A stretch of DNA of 64,000 bases from Solen grandis (lineage: Eukaryota > Mollusca > Bivalvia > Adapedonta > Solenidae), in contig CM037777.1 in NCBI GenBank assembly GCA_021229015.1, positions 58,135,789-58,199,788 on the forward strand, read 5' to 3'. The notes beneath the pieces are model-generated. The model did no database searches, had not been told where the DNA came from, and saw nothing but the letters and a program-made list of their open reading frames with translations. The translations under genes and the position numbers were made by a program. Below, in pieces: positions 37,086-48,749 of the stretch; within the stretch, counting starts at the first letter, position 1; each line of letters begins with the position of its first letter.

Positions 37086-37595
37086 ACACTAGTCTGGGCC
37101 TTACAACGGTTCCTGGGATGGACCAGTACTTTGCGCCTGGGCCATGAAAAATCCTTGGGTTTGAACTCAGGGGTTTACTTAAGGATCTGACTTTCACTTG
37201 TCCAGGGGGCAAGTTACTTTGAACATCTACTAGCCCCCAGTGAAAACAGGTTGCCCAACCTTGAAGTTAGTTGGTGTTTGTTAATGTTAAAAACTAAATG
37301 TGTGCAATATTAAGGTGGATAATCAGGATTTTAGTTAATTTGTATCCTCAAAACAATTTGCAGGCATTTTACCCCTGATAAACTAAAGAAAAAAAAAACA
37401 AACAAAAAAATGAAAGATTTCATTTACATAAATAAACTTGCCCGCCAGGCTACGAGCTTGTATCTTCTTTGAAAAAGCACTTGCCCGCAGTGATTTTAAC
37501 CTGGTGTGGGCAAGTGGGTGTCCACTTAATAAAACTCCTGGAACTCACAACCTTCAGATCCATAGTCATGTATGTCACCACTGGACTACCATGCC
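37086..37595 (-). mobile_element. SINE relic split by an insertion
   Basis: The outer parts match the relic at 34.3 kb (ACGGTTCC, ACCAGTACTTTG, then CAACCTTCAGATCCATAGTC). The middle, about 37170-37540, is a different element bounded by GAACTCA on both sides. Confidence 0.4.
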
Positions 37596-37866
37596 CTATT
37601 TTCATCTAATACAAACTTGCTTGTCTTCACTCTGCAAGGGTTTGAAATAGACACCAAACTCTTAACCTGTTCAGATTCAAATATAAAAAAAAATCACCGA
37701 TTCCTTTAAACAGAATCCTTACTTAAATAAAAAATAAACAAACATTTTTTGAAAACATATTATATGATAGGGTATAACCATTACCCTGTACAATCTGATA
37801 AACCAGAAAAGTTTTCAAATGCCAGTTTAATATCATCTGCACAAGTTATAGTCATGACATCTGCCT

Positions 37867-38096
37867 TTAACCCTTTCCCTCATATAGACTCATTTTGACG
37901 CACTCACTAGGTACCACATAAAGCCTGATCTGCAGAAAACCACAGTTAAACCTTACCAAATTTAATTACAAAATCCTCATTTCCAGACCACTGAGGAGCA
38001 GCGAACAGCATAAAACCTGATCACTCGCAGGCTGATCTGGTTTTATGCTGTTCGCATAGGTCTTTTCATGGTGTCCTCTATGAGGGAAAGGGTTAA
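37867..38096 (-). mobile_element. TTAA hairpin MITE, copy 11
   Basis: A 230-bp copy missing about 12 bases from one arm of the hairpin. Both TTAA ends are present. Confidence 0.82.
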
Positions 38097-38099
38097 AAA

Positions 38100-39780
38100 A
38101 CATAGCTGAGGAAATTAATATGTTTTCCACAAGTAATATTGTTTTTGTTATAACTTCCTCATACCAAGTCCATTGCTGCCTATTGTTAGGTTGGTCAGGA
38201 AAAAGGAATAAAAATCTCTGGGATCTCCCTAGGTATGATCTTGAAAACTGGGATCAGTTTTCAAGGATTCTCTGAAGATTCCATTTACAAAATTAATGTA
38301 TTTGTATAGGATATGTTCACAAAATCAGAGATTCTTTTTTCAAAATATTGAAGTCCAAGGCTATACCCTGAATCTTATTCCTTGAATAAGAATGTCTAGC
38401 ATTCATAAAAACCATTAGAAAATATTGTCCACTCCTATAAACAAGAAATACTGATAAATAGCTTGTAAATAAAAACTCGTAATTTCGATGGCCATAAATC
38501 ACTTAACAACAGTGACAACAGGTCCTTGACATGTATACAATGCTGAAAGTATTTATTGCACATGGGTAGACATTACTTGCAGTACGTTGTACAGAAGATC
38601 AAACATTATGAGATAAAATTAACATGTGTTTTAGTTTACCATGCAACATTTTCTGCCAGCTCATGACCATATAACAGTCATAATATAAATTAGCACTGCA
38701 CTCCTACAACACTACATTTAGATACTTGTAAATAAATAGTTACATGGGGTTTCAAGCACTTCATATCACTCAAAAAGGCCTGTTCCCAATTGACAAGTCC
38801 CATTCATATTTCATCCCAAACAGAACAGTATATTTTTCCAAATTATTGAAAAAGTAAAAAATCATTCACAAACCAAAAAATCAAAAAACACAGAAATAAT
38901 CTTTTCTCAATACTAAGATATCATAATTTTGGCGTTGCCACTATGGATGGTGTATTTTACGGGTTTTTCATAGGCAAGATACAGGTAACTCGAAATGGTG
39001 TGGTTTATTTTGCGGTACAGATAAGGCGCCAGAGACTAAACAGTATCGGTAGTAGTCGGTAGGCACTTAAAAATCATCTGTTTTCGCAGGATTCCCGTAA
39101 CAACAACTATGTAGTTTAATTTCAATTTGTATATTGTTTAATACTGGGTTTTATACAAAGGATTTAGAATTTAACAGATTTTAAACATGCTTAATAATAT
39201 GGTATCTCACAGTAGCAAGTATTATACTAGATAATCCGTATTAGATTCACAGTAACATATTTAAGTATATAACCAGTATAAGTCCCTAAAATTAATATCT
39301 CATTATGCCATATAATATTTACTTAATCCTTACCATTTACATTTATGCAATTTCAATTACTAACACTAAATTCATATTTTTTTTTTATTAATAATGATTT
39401 TCAATTAGAAAATATTGGTTTGCTCACATTCATCACTTGTCTAGACTATCAGCAAATCACTAGCACAGTGGGATATGTGGAAATAAACTTATTTCTCACA
39501 TGAAACTATTGAAAGGTGAAGTTTGTGGTTGATGAATTTTGTGATCCTTTAATTTCGGGGATTTATCACTGAACTTCTTTTACATGGATAAAACCTAACT
39601 TAAATCAATCCATTGTTTAAATACTAACTTCTTCATATAGCTCTGAAAACTCATGTTTATACATACATTTAAATGTTACGCATATCATACATGCATGTTA
39701 CAAAAAGGTACGAACAAGCTGAGGTACAAACCTAATAGCTGTCAGGCACTCCACCCACTAAAATTATCACTCACTTAAAA
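38100..39780. other. Intergenic, nothing recognised
   Basis: AT-rich sequence without phase-consistent exons, clear repeats or RNA genes that I can support. Confidence 0.5.
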
Positions 39781-39787
39781 CGACTAG

Positions 39788-39829
39788 TCAGAAGCGCTTT
39801 CGCACAAGATGCTTTGCAGATGTTTCTTT
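39788..39829 (-). CDS. Candidate terminal exon, unknown gene
   Basis: Acceptor TATCTGTAG precedes 39829. Fourteen codons in phase 0 read KETSAKHLVRKRF and TGA. It follows the candidate exon at 39928-39993 after a 98-bp intron in matching phase. The two together give a basic C-terminus with no recognised domain. Confidence 0.27.
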   Translation of the reverse strand, partial: KETSAKHLVRKRF

Positions 39830-39927
39830 CTACAGATACGTTAAACACCATGCCTTTTATGAGAACATGATTTTGATCTTTTTTCTTTCATTATCTTTAC
39901 AGAAATATAAATCATCTTAGTTCTTAC

Positions 39928-39993
39928 CTCTCTCCATCTGTGCTCAGGCTCCTTTTCCGGTGTAATGATACATTTTTTACTCGAGTGAAAGTG
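39928..39993 (-). CDS. Candidate orphan exon, unknown gene
   Basis: On the - strand the acceptor TTGCTCAG precedes 39993 and donor GTAAGA follows 39928. The phase 0 to 0 reading is 22 codons, HFHSSKKCIITPEKEPEHRW then RE. Composition is protein-like and a phase-compatible terminal exon follows at 39829. I do not recognise the protein and find no convincing upstream exon. It could be part of a - strand gene whose other exons I missed, or chance. Confidence 0.3.
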
Positions 39994-41565
39994 CTGAGCA
40001 AATTGTTATTTTGATCGTTTATCTCAAAGGTTGTTGCTTTTTGCATGAATTATATAACATTCCTGTTTATTTCTTTGATGCACCACGTGTGTGTGTGTGT
40101 GTTTTTTTGTTTTGTTTTTTTTAAGGAAATTGTTCTTACGGTCACTAGAGACAACTTTAAAATGTCAGTGCGCAATGTCTTACGCAGTGATCTCCCCTTA
40201 AGCATCTTAAAAAAAAAAAAATATATGGACTAAGACCACAATTAATTTTACTATATGTTCTATATAAGCATATATGCAAATGACAATTTCTGTAAGGGAA
40301 ATTGACATCCAAACTTACCCTCATTAGATAGATCTATTCAAGAGAAATAATTCTGTACATTTTAAACATGGGGTCACCCGACTACTTTTTGACCTATTTA
40401 AGGTTAAATAACATACGTATGAATTTATTTTTAATCATCATTTACACATATATATTTCTCAACACAAAATAATCAACTTATTCTCATTTAAAGACATAAG
40501 TACATAATCATCTTTTTAAACTCTTTTAAACGCCTTATTTTATCCTCGCCAAAATGACTTGGTCAAAGTGCGAGTATAAAGAAAATCTAAACCATCACCA
40601 TCATATGAATTTAGTACACCGGTCGGCCATTTCACACCAATTTTCTCAAAAATTCCCTTGACAGTAATGCCCAACTTTTAAGGTTGTTGTGCAATAAGGC
40701 CTCCAAATTGGGCATTTTATGATTATTTTAACTGTGTTCTATAGAATATGATCCTTTAGTGCATGTCTTTCAGTCAAATACTCACCTTAATTCAGCATTA
40801 AATAGGGTCACTATTTTCTGTGTAGGCACATCCGGATAACCAAGGGCAGGTAATTGTGGTCTTGGTCCATATACATGAAAATCTTTAAAACATGGGTTTT
40901 TCTCAAAGATTCAATTTCATTTTTTTTTTCACAATTAAGGAGTTAATTTCCCATAGGACCCAATGTTAATTTTAATATGGATTATCTCCCCCAAAACTTG
41001 AAAAAACTCTTGGTGAAACATTTTTATTTTTAGAGGTCTTGTGACAAACCATCCAATGGCCAGATCTGAAATATGACAATTAGGGTGAGAATACCGTAAT
41101 ATTTTCACCAACGCATACTGTACTCCTGCAACATCAGTTTGACTCCACAACAACATAGTATATGATATACTATTGAAACTGTATAAGCTGCCACCTTTAC
41201 TAAGGTAATTTCCTTGACTGACTGGTTTGATGTATATACTTTTCGTATGACAATATGCTTAAACAGTTGTGCTCAGTTTCATAAGATCATCACATATTTT
41301 CTTTTACATAACACATTACAAATAACTTATTAGCCGAATTACTTTACTCTTAATCACGTGCGTGTAGTCATATTATGTTGAACTCAAACAGATCGATAAC
41401 ATGTATTTAATGCAACAAACTACTTTGCGTTTTAAAAAAATTTAATTTTTTTTTTTATAATGTACGAGAAATACACACATTCAATCTTTTCAGCTATTGT
41501 TTGAAATTTTTTCTTGGTGTAAGATTACAGTCTGAGTTGTTCACAGTGCCATTATTCATGATGTG

Positions 41566-41703
41566 TCACCTGCTGTAAGCAGAAGAGACACATAGGGATC
41601 ACTTTTCTGTCGTCTGTCTGTTACCAGTCCATCTGTCTGTCCGTCACTTTTCCTGTCACGCTTCAGCAGGGGACACATGTGTTCCAAAGAACACTCTTGT
41701 TTT
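41566..41703 (+). mobile_element. Short GTGTCACCTGCTG-capped element
   Basis: About 140 bp: TGTCACCTGCTGTAAGCAG, ACACATAGGGATCACTTTT, CTGTCTGT units, TCACGCTTCAGCAGG and TGTTCCAAAGAACACTCTTG. This is the minimal form of the capped family, without monomers. Confidence 0.6.
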
Positions 41704-41983
41704 TTATTCTGTTGTTATACGTAATTGTAGTTTACTGAGAATCAAACATGAATTTTACTAAACTTGTAAATGAAAATGTTATTAATTTGCCTTTCAGGCT
41801 CGCTTAATAACATTTTCATAAATGGGTTAAGTAAAATTTGATATGAAATGACAACTCATGTCAGATCACACACACATAGTCCCAAGTAGGGATATATCTA
41901 TTTAAGTTGAACAGATGTTACATGTACACATCTTGTAATTATGGATATCAATAACAGAGAGAAATGCTACTCAGTGAATCTCT

Positions 41984-41989
41984 TTTATT
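41984..41989 (-). promoter_or_regulatory. Candidate poly(A) signal of the OCIA-domain gene
   Basis: AATAAA on the - strand, about 130 nt beyond the stop codon, the expected place for a short 3' UTR. Confidence 0.5.
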
Positions 41990-42118
41990 CCTGTCACATA
42001 TAAATACTGTCTCCTGAATTCTAATTTATAGAATATTTTTTTTAACAAAATGTCTCTCCAAAACAAACAAACAAACAAGGCATGATATAAAAAGTCTTAA
42101 GATCCCTTTGTCTGATTG

Positions 42119-42159
42119 CTAATCCTCAATGATTTCATCTCCGTATTTGTTTCGTCTCA
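42119..42159 (-). CDS. OCIA-domain gene, terminal exon
   Basis: Acceptor TTTATTTCAG precedes 42159. The 41 nt complete a Val codon and read RRNKYGDEIIED followed by TAG. The KYGD and acidic end resemble the conserved C-terminus of OCIAD1, which is the main reason for joining this exon to the gene. Confidence 0.7.
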
Positions 42160-43069
42160 CTGAAATAAAAGTTACAAAAGTTTATGTAAAAATATTATCA
42201 ATTATTATAGTAAAATATCAAAATAAAAGAAAAAGTATAAGCTATTAAGTATATAACAGCACAAATTTGTTTTGATCAACATTATACATTGTATTTACAC
42301 ATAGGCATTATTGTAAGGTGAAACAGGGGCTAGTCCTTTCTGTCCCTTTTTTCACCTAAAGACCGGGAAAATGAACTCCAAGTTTGAAAATGACTGCATT
42401 ATGATGACATATACTATAGTGTGAATGAAGTAAAACCAGAGATTTATTTTTTGTTTAAAAGCCAACAATATCTCCTGACTTTCTGATGCCATATCTGCCA
42501 TAATCATCTTAACCAAGATCTTATGGTCCTTGATGTTGTCCTCATGTTTTAAAATGATTGCCTTCAAAATGCTGCTACTACAGCATCAACAAACAACTGT
42601 GGACGACAGGTGCACATTCAAATATAGAAACTGCTCCCCTTGAACAATTCATGCTATGGTGAGCTAAAATGCTTGCTTGTTTATTTGCTTGGATTACATA
42701 CCATAGACAGCATTCCAGTCATTTGGGGCCCCCTTTTTTTCCCCCTACATGAAAATACCTCACTGCGATACCACCTTGAAGACAAGTGGTATGATACCAT
42801 ACTTTCTCAAATGACGCTGACACTGTGTCATACAGTGTTGGAACTACCCTTATGTACTGAGAACCATATAAAGAGGAGACATACCAGTACTATTTAAAAC
42901 AACTTGGGATGGAACCCATGACCTGCTGGTTAACCCTTAACTTTATATAGACTCATTTTGACACAATGGCAAACAGAGCAGACCCGGCTCCTATAGGAGC
43001 TGTCTGATCAAGGTTTCCTCTGTTTGCTTGTACGATATTGTAACTAAGTTTCTACTCAGTCGATGTGGC

Positions 43070-43120
43070 AAAAAAAAAAAAAAAAAAAAAAAAATCAAAA
43101 AAAAAAAAAAAAAAAAAAAA
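43070..43120. repeat. Poly(A) tract interrupted by TC
   Basis: Fifty-one bases, nearly all A, 188 bp downstream of OCIA-gene exon 7. Slippage-prone. Confidence 0.9.
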
Positions 43121-43306
43121 TCATGATTTCATATACAGTTTTAAGTTCAATTAATTAATATTCATCAAGTCATAAATTTGAACATGAATATTCATGATGT
43201 AAAGGGTTAAGGGATGGATGCTTTAGTGTAACAACTCAGCTTCTAGGACTGGTCAAATATGAAAAGCATATGAAAATCTAACACAAAATCATATATTAGT
43301 TTGCAC

Positions 43307-43486
43307 CTCTGAGTTTAGGTGGTGGGGAATCCTCAGGTCTACTGCTACGATAGGATGAAGGGCCAGCTAAGGGAGCAGGTTTGATGTCACTAGACCCTCC
43401 TGTCGTCCGTTGCCGTTGTAAATTCTGGTAGAAATTATCTGTACCAACCCCACCGGGTGCACCTTTATGGCCGGCTTGTGATATGT
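43307..43486 (-). CDS. OCIA-domain gene, exon 7 (Ser/Pro-rich tail)
   Basis: Acceptor TTTGTAG precedes 43486. The frame runs ISQAGHKGAPGGVGTDNFYQ onward to EDSPPPKLR. If not spliced it would stop at 43296-43298 after GAN. A weak donor (AGAG then GTGCAA) after 43307 leaves one base that joins in phase with the exon at 42159 and yields an OCIAD1-like terminus, so the spliced form is preferred. Both ends may be used. Confidence 0.68.
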
Positions 43487-43835
43487 CTACAAAGAATTCC
43501 AATACATTCATGGAAAATAAAATACATCTTCTGTAATTATAGGTGTGAGACAACACATAATATGTGCATCTATCTGTGACAAAATTTAAAAAAAACTTAT
43601 TTTTCAGTGTGTGTTTTTTTCCCCTTACCGTTAAGTGGATCTACAGGTATATCAATTGTTGCTTTACCTAACAGACCCAGGCAGAGTAGGTAACTTCATT
43701 CATTTGAGTGGGTATAATGACTGCAATCATATCTTCATCCCTTTACTGTTATATTTTAAATTAACAGCCATAGATATGCCTCATCCCTAAAATAACTTCA
43801 CTGAAACTATTCTTGGTCTGCAAGAGAATACTTAC

Positions 43836-43969
43836 CCGTATTATCTGTAGTTGGTCGAAACCTGTCGTCAAGTTCTTTGGCAGCAGTGACCACATCAGAT
43901 AGGGCACCAGAAGGTTGGTTGGTACCCTGGTCTGGCATGCTCCTTGCTCCGGACTCTTTACTGTTCTCA
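43836..43969 (-). CDS. OCIA-domain gene, exon 6 (hydrophilic tail)
   Basis: Acceptor ATTTTCAG precedes 43969 and donor GTAAGT follows 43836. The 134 nt read ENSKESGARSMPDQGTNQPS and then GALSDVVTAAKELDDRFRPT with TDNT, ending with the first base of an Asp codon. No domain is recognised; composition is polar, as in the C-terminal tails of OCIAD proteins. Confidence 0.72.
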
Positions 43970-44324
43970 CTGAAAATGACAATCAACTGACAAGATTCAG
44001 TGAATTCTTTTTACAAATTCTGCTGTATGAGTCCCAGGACCTCCTAGGCTAAAAATTCATGAGTCCCAATATTGAAAGTATGCATGTAACTTTAATTTTT
44101 TTGGTATATTCTATGTTTCCAGTGGATGCACTGAAATTAAAACATTGCATCCACGGCCATATCTAGGATGCAGAATGCAGAGGTAAAAAAATAACTGAAT
44201 ATTACTTATGTACATTGAGCAGTCTTGGTTTCTAATACACAAATCAATTGACTTATTTACATATTTACAATCAATTGATGTGATTATTTTTACAATTAAC
44301 TGACATTATCAAATTTAATGTTAA

Positions 44325-44455
44325 ACAAGAGTGTTCTCTGAAACACATGTGTCACCTGCTGAAGTATGATGGAAAAAGTATAATAGACAGAGGAACAGAC
44401 AGACAACGAAAAGTGATCCCTATGTGTCACCTCTACTTACAGCAGGTGACACAAT
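44325..44455 (-). mobile_element. Short GTGTCACCTG-capped element, inverse
   Basis: AAGAGTGTTCTCTGAAACAC, GTGTCACCTGCTGAAG, AAAAGTGATCCCTATGTG and ACAGCAGGTGACACAA are the complement of the 41.57-kb copy. Confidence 0.6.
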
Positions 44456-44823
44456 AAAATTACATAATTATCTATATACAATCAACTGAAAGACATGATT
44501 ATCCAAATACAATCAACTGAAATCATTTCTTATACACGACAGACTACATTAGTAATTTACTTAGATACAATCAACTGACTACATTACAGATGTTCAATCA
44601 TCTGATTTGATTATAAATGTACAATCAAATGACATGATTACTAGTGAACAATCAACTATCATGATTGTAAAATCAAATGACTTGATTGCTAGGTGAACAT
44701 GTCCAATCTATGTAAGTACTGAAACTTTTATTTATACAATAGCCAACTTCATGGGAAGCGACAATATAAACAAGAATATGGGCTGAACATGGATAGAAAT
44801 CCAAATCTCTTAATAAACAATAA

Positions 44824-45875
44824 TACAAGAGTGTTCTTTGAAACATATGTGTCACCTGCTGAAGTGTGACAGAAAAATTGTGACGGTCAGACAGAAAATG
44901 GACAAGGCAGTCCAAAGGACAGCTATATCCCCCGCCGCTGCCTTAATAAAAACCTTTTAAGCACTACTGTTGTAGTGGGGTTTAAAATTGCATTTTATGT
45001 AATAAAGACAACATTTTGATGTAGCTGACTTATGAAAAACTTTCTGTTGTTCAGAAAATATAGCATGGAAACAAAAATATCCAGGAATGAACACTGAACC
45101 ATCAAATGTGACCTTGAACTTGAGCCAACATGACTGTTATCTGTGTTCTGCACATCACCTCAATTTGGTTTATAATTGAGGCAAGTTTCATTAAAATCCT
45201 TCGAGGAGTATAGGAGTTATGGAGCGACACAAAATTGTAAATTGAAATTGAAGTTCAAGCACTTGACCTTCAAGTGTGACCTTGACCTCGAGCCGACATG
45301 GCTGCAACCTGTGTTCTGCACATCATCTCAATTATATTTATATTTGAGGCAAGTTTAATTAAAATCCTTCAAGGTGTATAGGAGATATGGAGTGGACATG
45401 AAATTGTAAGGAAATAGAAGGTTCAAACACATGACCCTCAAGTGTGACCTTGACCTTGAGCCGACATGACTGCAACCTATGTTCTGCACATCGTCTCAAT
45501 TAGATATATATTTGAAGCAAGATTCATGAAAAAACTAAAAAGGGTATAGGAGATATGGAGCGGAAACGAAATTGAAATGGAAATTGAAGGTTCAAACACA
45601 TAACCTTCTAGTGTGACCTTGACCTTGAGCCTACATGGCTGCCACTTGTGTTCTGCACATTGTCTCAACAAGGTTTACATTTGAGGCAAGTTTCACGAAA
45701 ATCCTTCAAGTGGTATAGGAGATAAGGAGCGGACATGAAAACGTTACAGATGGACGGACAGACGAATGGACAGACAGACAGACGAGGCCATTCCTATAAC
45801 CCCCCTCCCGCTTCGCAGCGGGGGATTAAAAAGTAATCCCTATGTGTCACCTCTGCTTACAGCAAGTGACACAAC
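44824..45875 (-). mobile_element. Long GTGTCACCTG-capped element with 168-bp monomers
   Basis: The two caps are as in the short copies, but the core holds monomers of 168-169 bp (TGACCTTGACCTTGAGCC and CTGTGTTCTGCACATC recurring; GAGCC-ACATG ends at 45132, 45300, 45468, 45637) and then a GACAGACA run. No protein is inferred from the short open frames in it. Confidence 0.65.
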
Positions 45876-46065
45876 AAAACAGTATTTAAGATTAAAAGTA
45901 TTTCAGATTTTCTTAAATGAGAATCTACAGCTATGTGTTGAGGATCCTATCTTTTCACTTACTAGTATTTCTATCAAGCAACTGCACTTTTGTAAAATTT
46001 TTAAAATGAAGCTACTTCAGGCTAAAAAAATAGATTAGTGTCACAAATGAAGGTAAGGTACTCAC

Positions 46066-46189
46066 ATTTCATTTCTTGTCTTCTTAGCCAGGTTTGCAAG
46101 AGTTCCATCTGGCACCTCTTTAATTATTCTTTTTACCATTCGTACATTTGTAATTGTTCTTCCAATGACATGGCCAAGCAGTGCTGCAA
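46066..46189 (-). CDS. OCIA-domain gene, exon 5 (second membrane segment)
   Basis: Acceptor TTTTCTAG precedes 46189 and donor GTGAGT follows 46066. The 124 nt read FAALLGHVIGRTITNVRMVK, RIIKEVPDGTLANLAKK and TRNE, ending two bases into an Ile codon. The Gly-rich hydrophobic stretch followed by a basic helix and PDGTLA matches the end of the OCIA domain. Confidence 0.75.
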
Positions 46190-46515
46190 CTAGAAAACAA
46201 AGAAGAGAACAACAATAACTGTAATGCTTGGAATTCAATCATAAAATTACTAAACCTACTGTATGAATCATTTACAAGAAAACACTGACCTAACGTCAAC
46301 ACTGTTCGGTCGCACTGAAAGTGAGTATACTGAAAGACACAGGCAGTTTGTGAATGATTGTTTAAATATGATCAAATATTTGCAGGTACATGTTAATTCA
46401 TATATTGACTTATCTCTATCTCAACATAAAAATACATTTCCAATGAATCACATCTGTATTTGCATTTTTTTATTTGTGTGCAACATTTTATATGTGATTA
46501 CTGGTGATTAAAAAA

Positions 46516-46519
<4 letters not shown>

Positions 46520-46563
<44 letters not shown>
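46520..46563. repeat. TA microsatellite
   Basis: About 22 TA units in the intron between OCIA-gene exons 4 and 5. Confidence 0.9.
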
Positions 46564-46565
<2 letters not shown>

Positions 46566-46732
46566 CACCAAATTAAGCATTCTTTTAATTCTACTGCCAG
46601 GCAAGTGTATTAAACCTGAAGAAGGCATATTTTTCTTACTTTTTTTGTGTAAGCATCTGCATTATTTTAAGCTGGATATTCCACACATGATATTCAAGAT
46701 CTCCACTAAATTATATATAAATCTATACTTAC

Positions 46733-46777
46733 AGCCTACTGATGCAATACTTTGTATACGCCAGGGGGGAATGACTT
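46733..46777 (-). CDS. OCIA-domain gene, exon 4
   Basis: Acceptor ATTTTACAG precedes 46777 and donor GTAAGT follows 46733. The 45 nt complete Lys and read VIPPWRIQSIASVG, ending with one base of a Phe codon. It joins the loop between the two hydrophobic segments to the start of the second. Confidence 0.72.
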
Positions 46778-46914
46778 CTGTAAAATATAATAACAACAAA
46801 TTACTGAAAAAAAAATATACAAGATAACACACCATTTAAATCTTAACTTCATTCAGTTTACATTTAGTAAAACAAAGAAAGATTTATCAATTTCTATTTA
46901 GATAAGCCATATAT

Positions 46915-47152
46915 TTAACCCTTTCCCTCATATAGACTCATTTTGACGCACTCATAGGTACCACATAAAGCCTGATCTGCAGAAAACAGTTAAACCTTAC
47001 CAAATTTAATTATAAAGTCCTCATTTCCAGACCACTGAGGAGCAGCGAACAGCATAAAACCTGATCAGCCTGCGAGTTACTCACAGGCTGATCTGGTTTT
47101 ACGTTGTTCGCATAGGTCTTTTCATGGTTTCTTCTACGAGGGAAAGGGTTAA
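46915..47152 (-). mobile_element. TTAA hairpin MITE, copy 12
   Basis: A 238-bp copy in the intron between OCIA-gene exons 3 and 4, with a few small deletions. Confidence 0.82.
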
Positions 47153-47827
47153 CATTTCTTTATGAGATTTTTCTTTCAGTTTGAACATTTGAGTAAAATT
47201 TTATCCCTTCATCTCATGTAGATTCATTCTAAAACATTCTCCTAAAAGGAGCTGTCTGATAAATTGTCTCCTTTGTTTGTTCATGAAATATTGTAGCTCA
47301 GATATTACACAGCAAAAGATATGAAAATCTTTAGATTCATGTACATTTGAAGTTCAGTAAACTTATTTTCATGAAGTCATAAATATGTACATGAATATGC
47401 ATGAGTAAAAAGGTTAAAGTATCATATGATTAATAACTGGGTGAAGGGTCAATATTTGATATTTGGTAATGGTACATTATTTTGTATTTCATGTAAACCA
47501 TCTTTTTTATTTTCACTTTCAAAATATGCTGCCAACTCAAAGGTTATCTAGGGGTGAGATTTTGAAGGATTTGCTCAATCTTTGCTTGAAATCTTATTGA
47601 AATCTGCTATATGAGTTAAAAATCTCCTATTGTACAAATTAATCTCACAAAGGACATAGGCAAGTTCTTATTTATTTTAGTCCAATGAGATGCTTTCCCT
47701 CCAACAGAATTATCCCTGCTTATTTACTAAGAAATGATATCTTAGGGAAACAAGAAAGATTTATTAGAAAACATATCCCTTGCTTTAAACAAACAATCCA
47801 AACAATCATATATAATGGTTTACATAC

Positions 47828-47884
47828 TTCTCCTTTTGAGTAATGAATATGAAAAAAATCCTCCAAGAGCTGCAAAAGGCACAC
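47828..47884 (-). CDS. OCIA-domain gene, exon 3 (first membrane segment)
   Basis: Acceptor TTTTACAG precedes 47884 and donor GTATGT follows 47828. The 57 nt complete Ser and read VPFAALGGFFSYSLLKRR, ending with one base of a Lys codon. SVPFAA matches the SVPLAA start of the first hydrophobic segment of OCIAD1. The exon is too short for simple ORF calling. Confidence 0.75.
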
Positions 47885-48431
47885 CTGTAAAAGAAAAAAA
47901 ACAACAAAGATTTTATACTAGTCCTATACATCAGTCATACATAAATGTATACATGTACCTTTACTGCTCATGTCTTAATCCCCATCATCAAATTTTGTAT
48001 AATGTGAAAAATGTAAACTTGTAAATAAACATTCCATGATGGATTGACCTTGTTTAAAACCTGCGGTGCTGATGAAATATACTGAAAAACAAAAAAAAAC
48101 AAAAAAAAAAAGAGGGGTAAAAAGTTTTGTTCATTTAAAGGAGTGTATCAAAATGTTGTTTTTTTTGTGTTTTTTTGTACATGTCCCTATGATCAGGGTT
48201 ACCCCATTTAAAATTATAATATAGTGATAAAGTTATATGAAGACAAAAGAACAAGAATCAGCTTAGAAGTTAGGCTAGTCACATGTTGTTAACAACAAAG
48301 TCAGTTGACTTAGTCTTTAAATCTAACAATTAAGGTTGACATATAATTCTGTTACCCTAGTATGTTCCTTTTTCCCTTCAGTAAATTAATCTTGACAAAT
48401 ATCCATGTAAAATTTAACTGTTGTGACTATC

Positions 48432-48597
48432 TTAACCCTTTCCCTCATAGAGGACACCATGAAAAGACCTATGTGAACAGCATAAAACCAGATCAGCCTG
48501 CGAGTAACTCGCAGGCTGATCAGGTTTTCTGCAGATCAGGCTCTATGTGATACCTTTTGAGGGCATCAAAATGAGTATATATGAGGGAAAGGGTTAA
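48432..48597 (+). mobile_element. TTAA hairpin MITE, copy 13, internally deleted
   Basis: A 166-bp copy that jumps from the hairpin to TTCTGCAGATCAGG. The deletion joins two short TTTTCTG-like sequences. The ends are intact. Confidence 0.8.
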
Positions 48598-48749
48598 ATG
48601 TGTATGTATGGGATCATTTATCACAACAACATAAAACCTAGGGCTATCACTGAAGATGATGAATACCCTTGCATATTCTATAAAAATATATATATATATT
48701 TGAAAATCCACATATATGTACAGCTACATATACAGAATCTGTGACCTAG

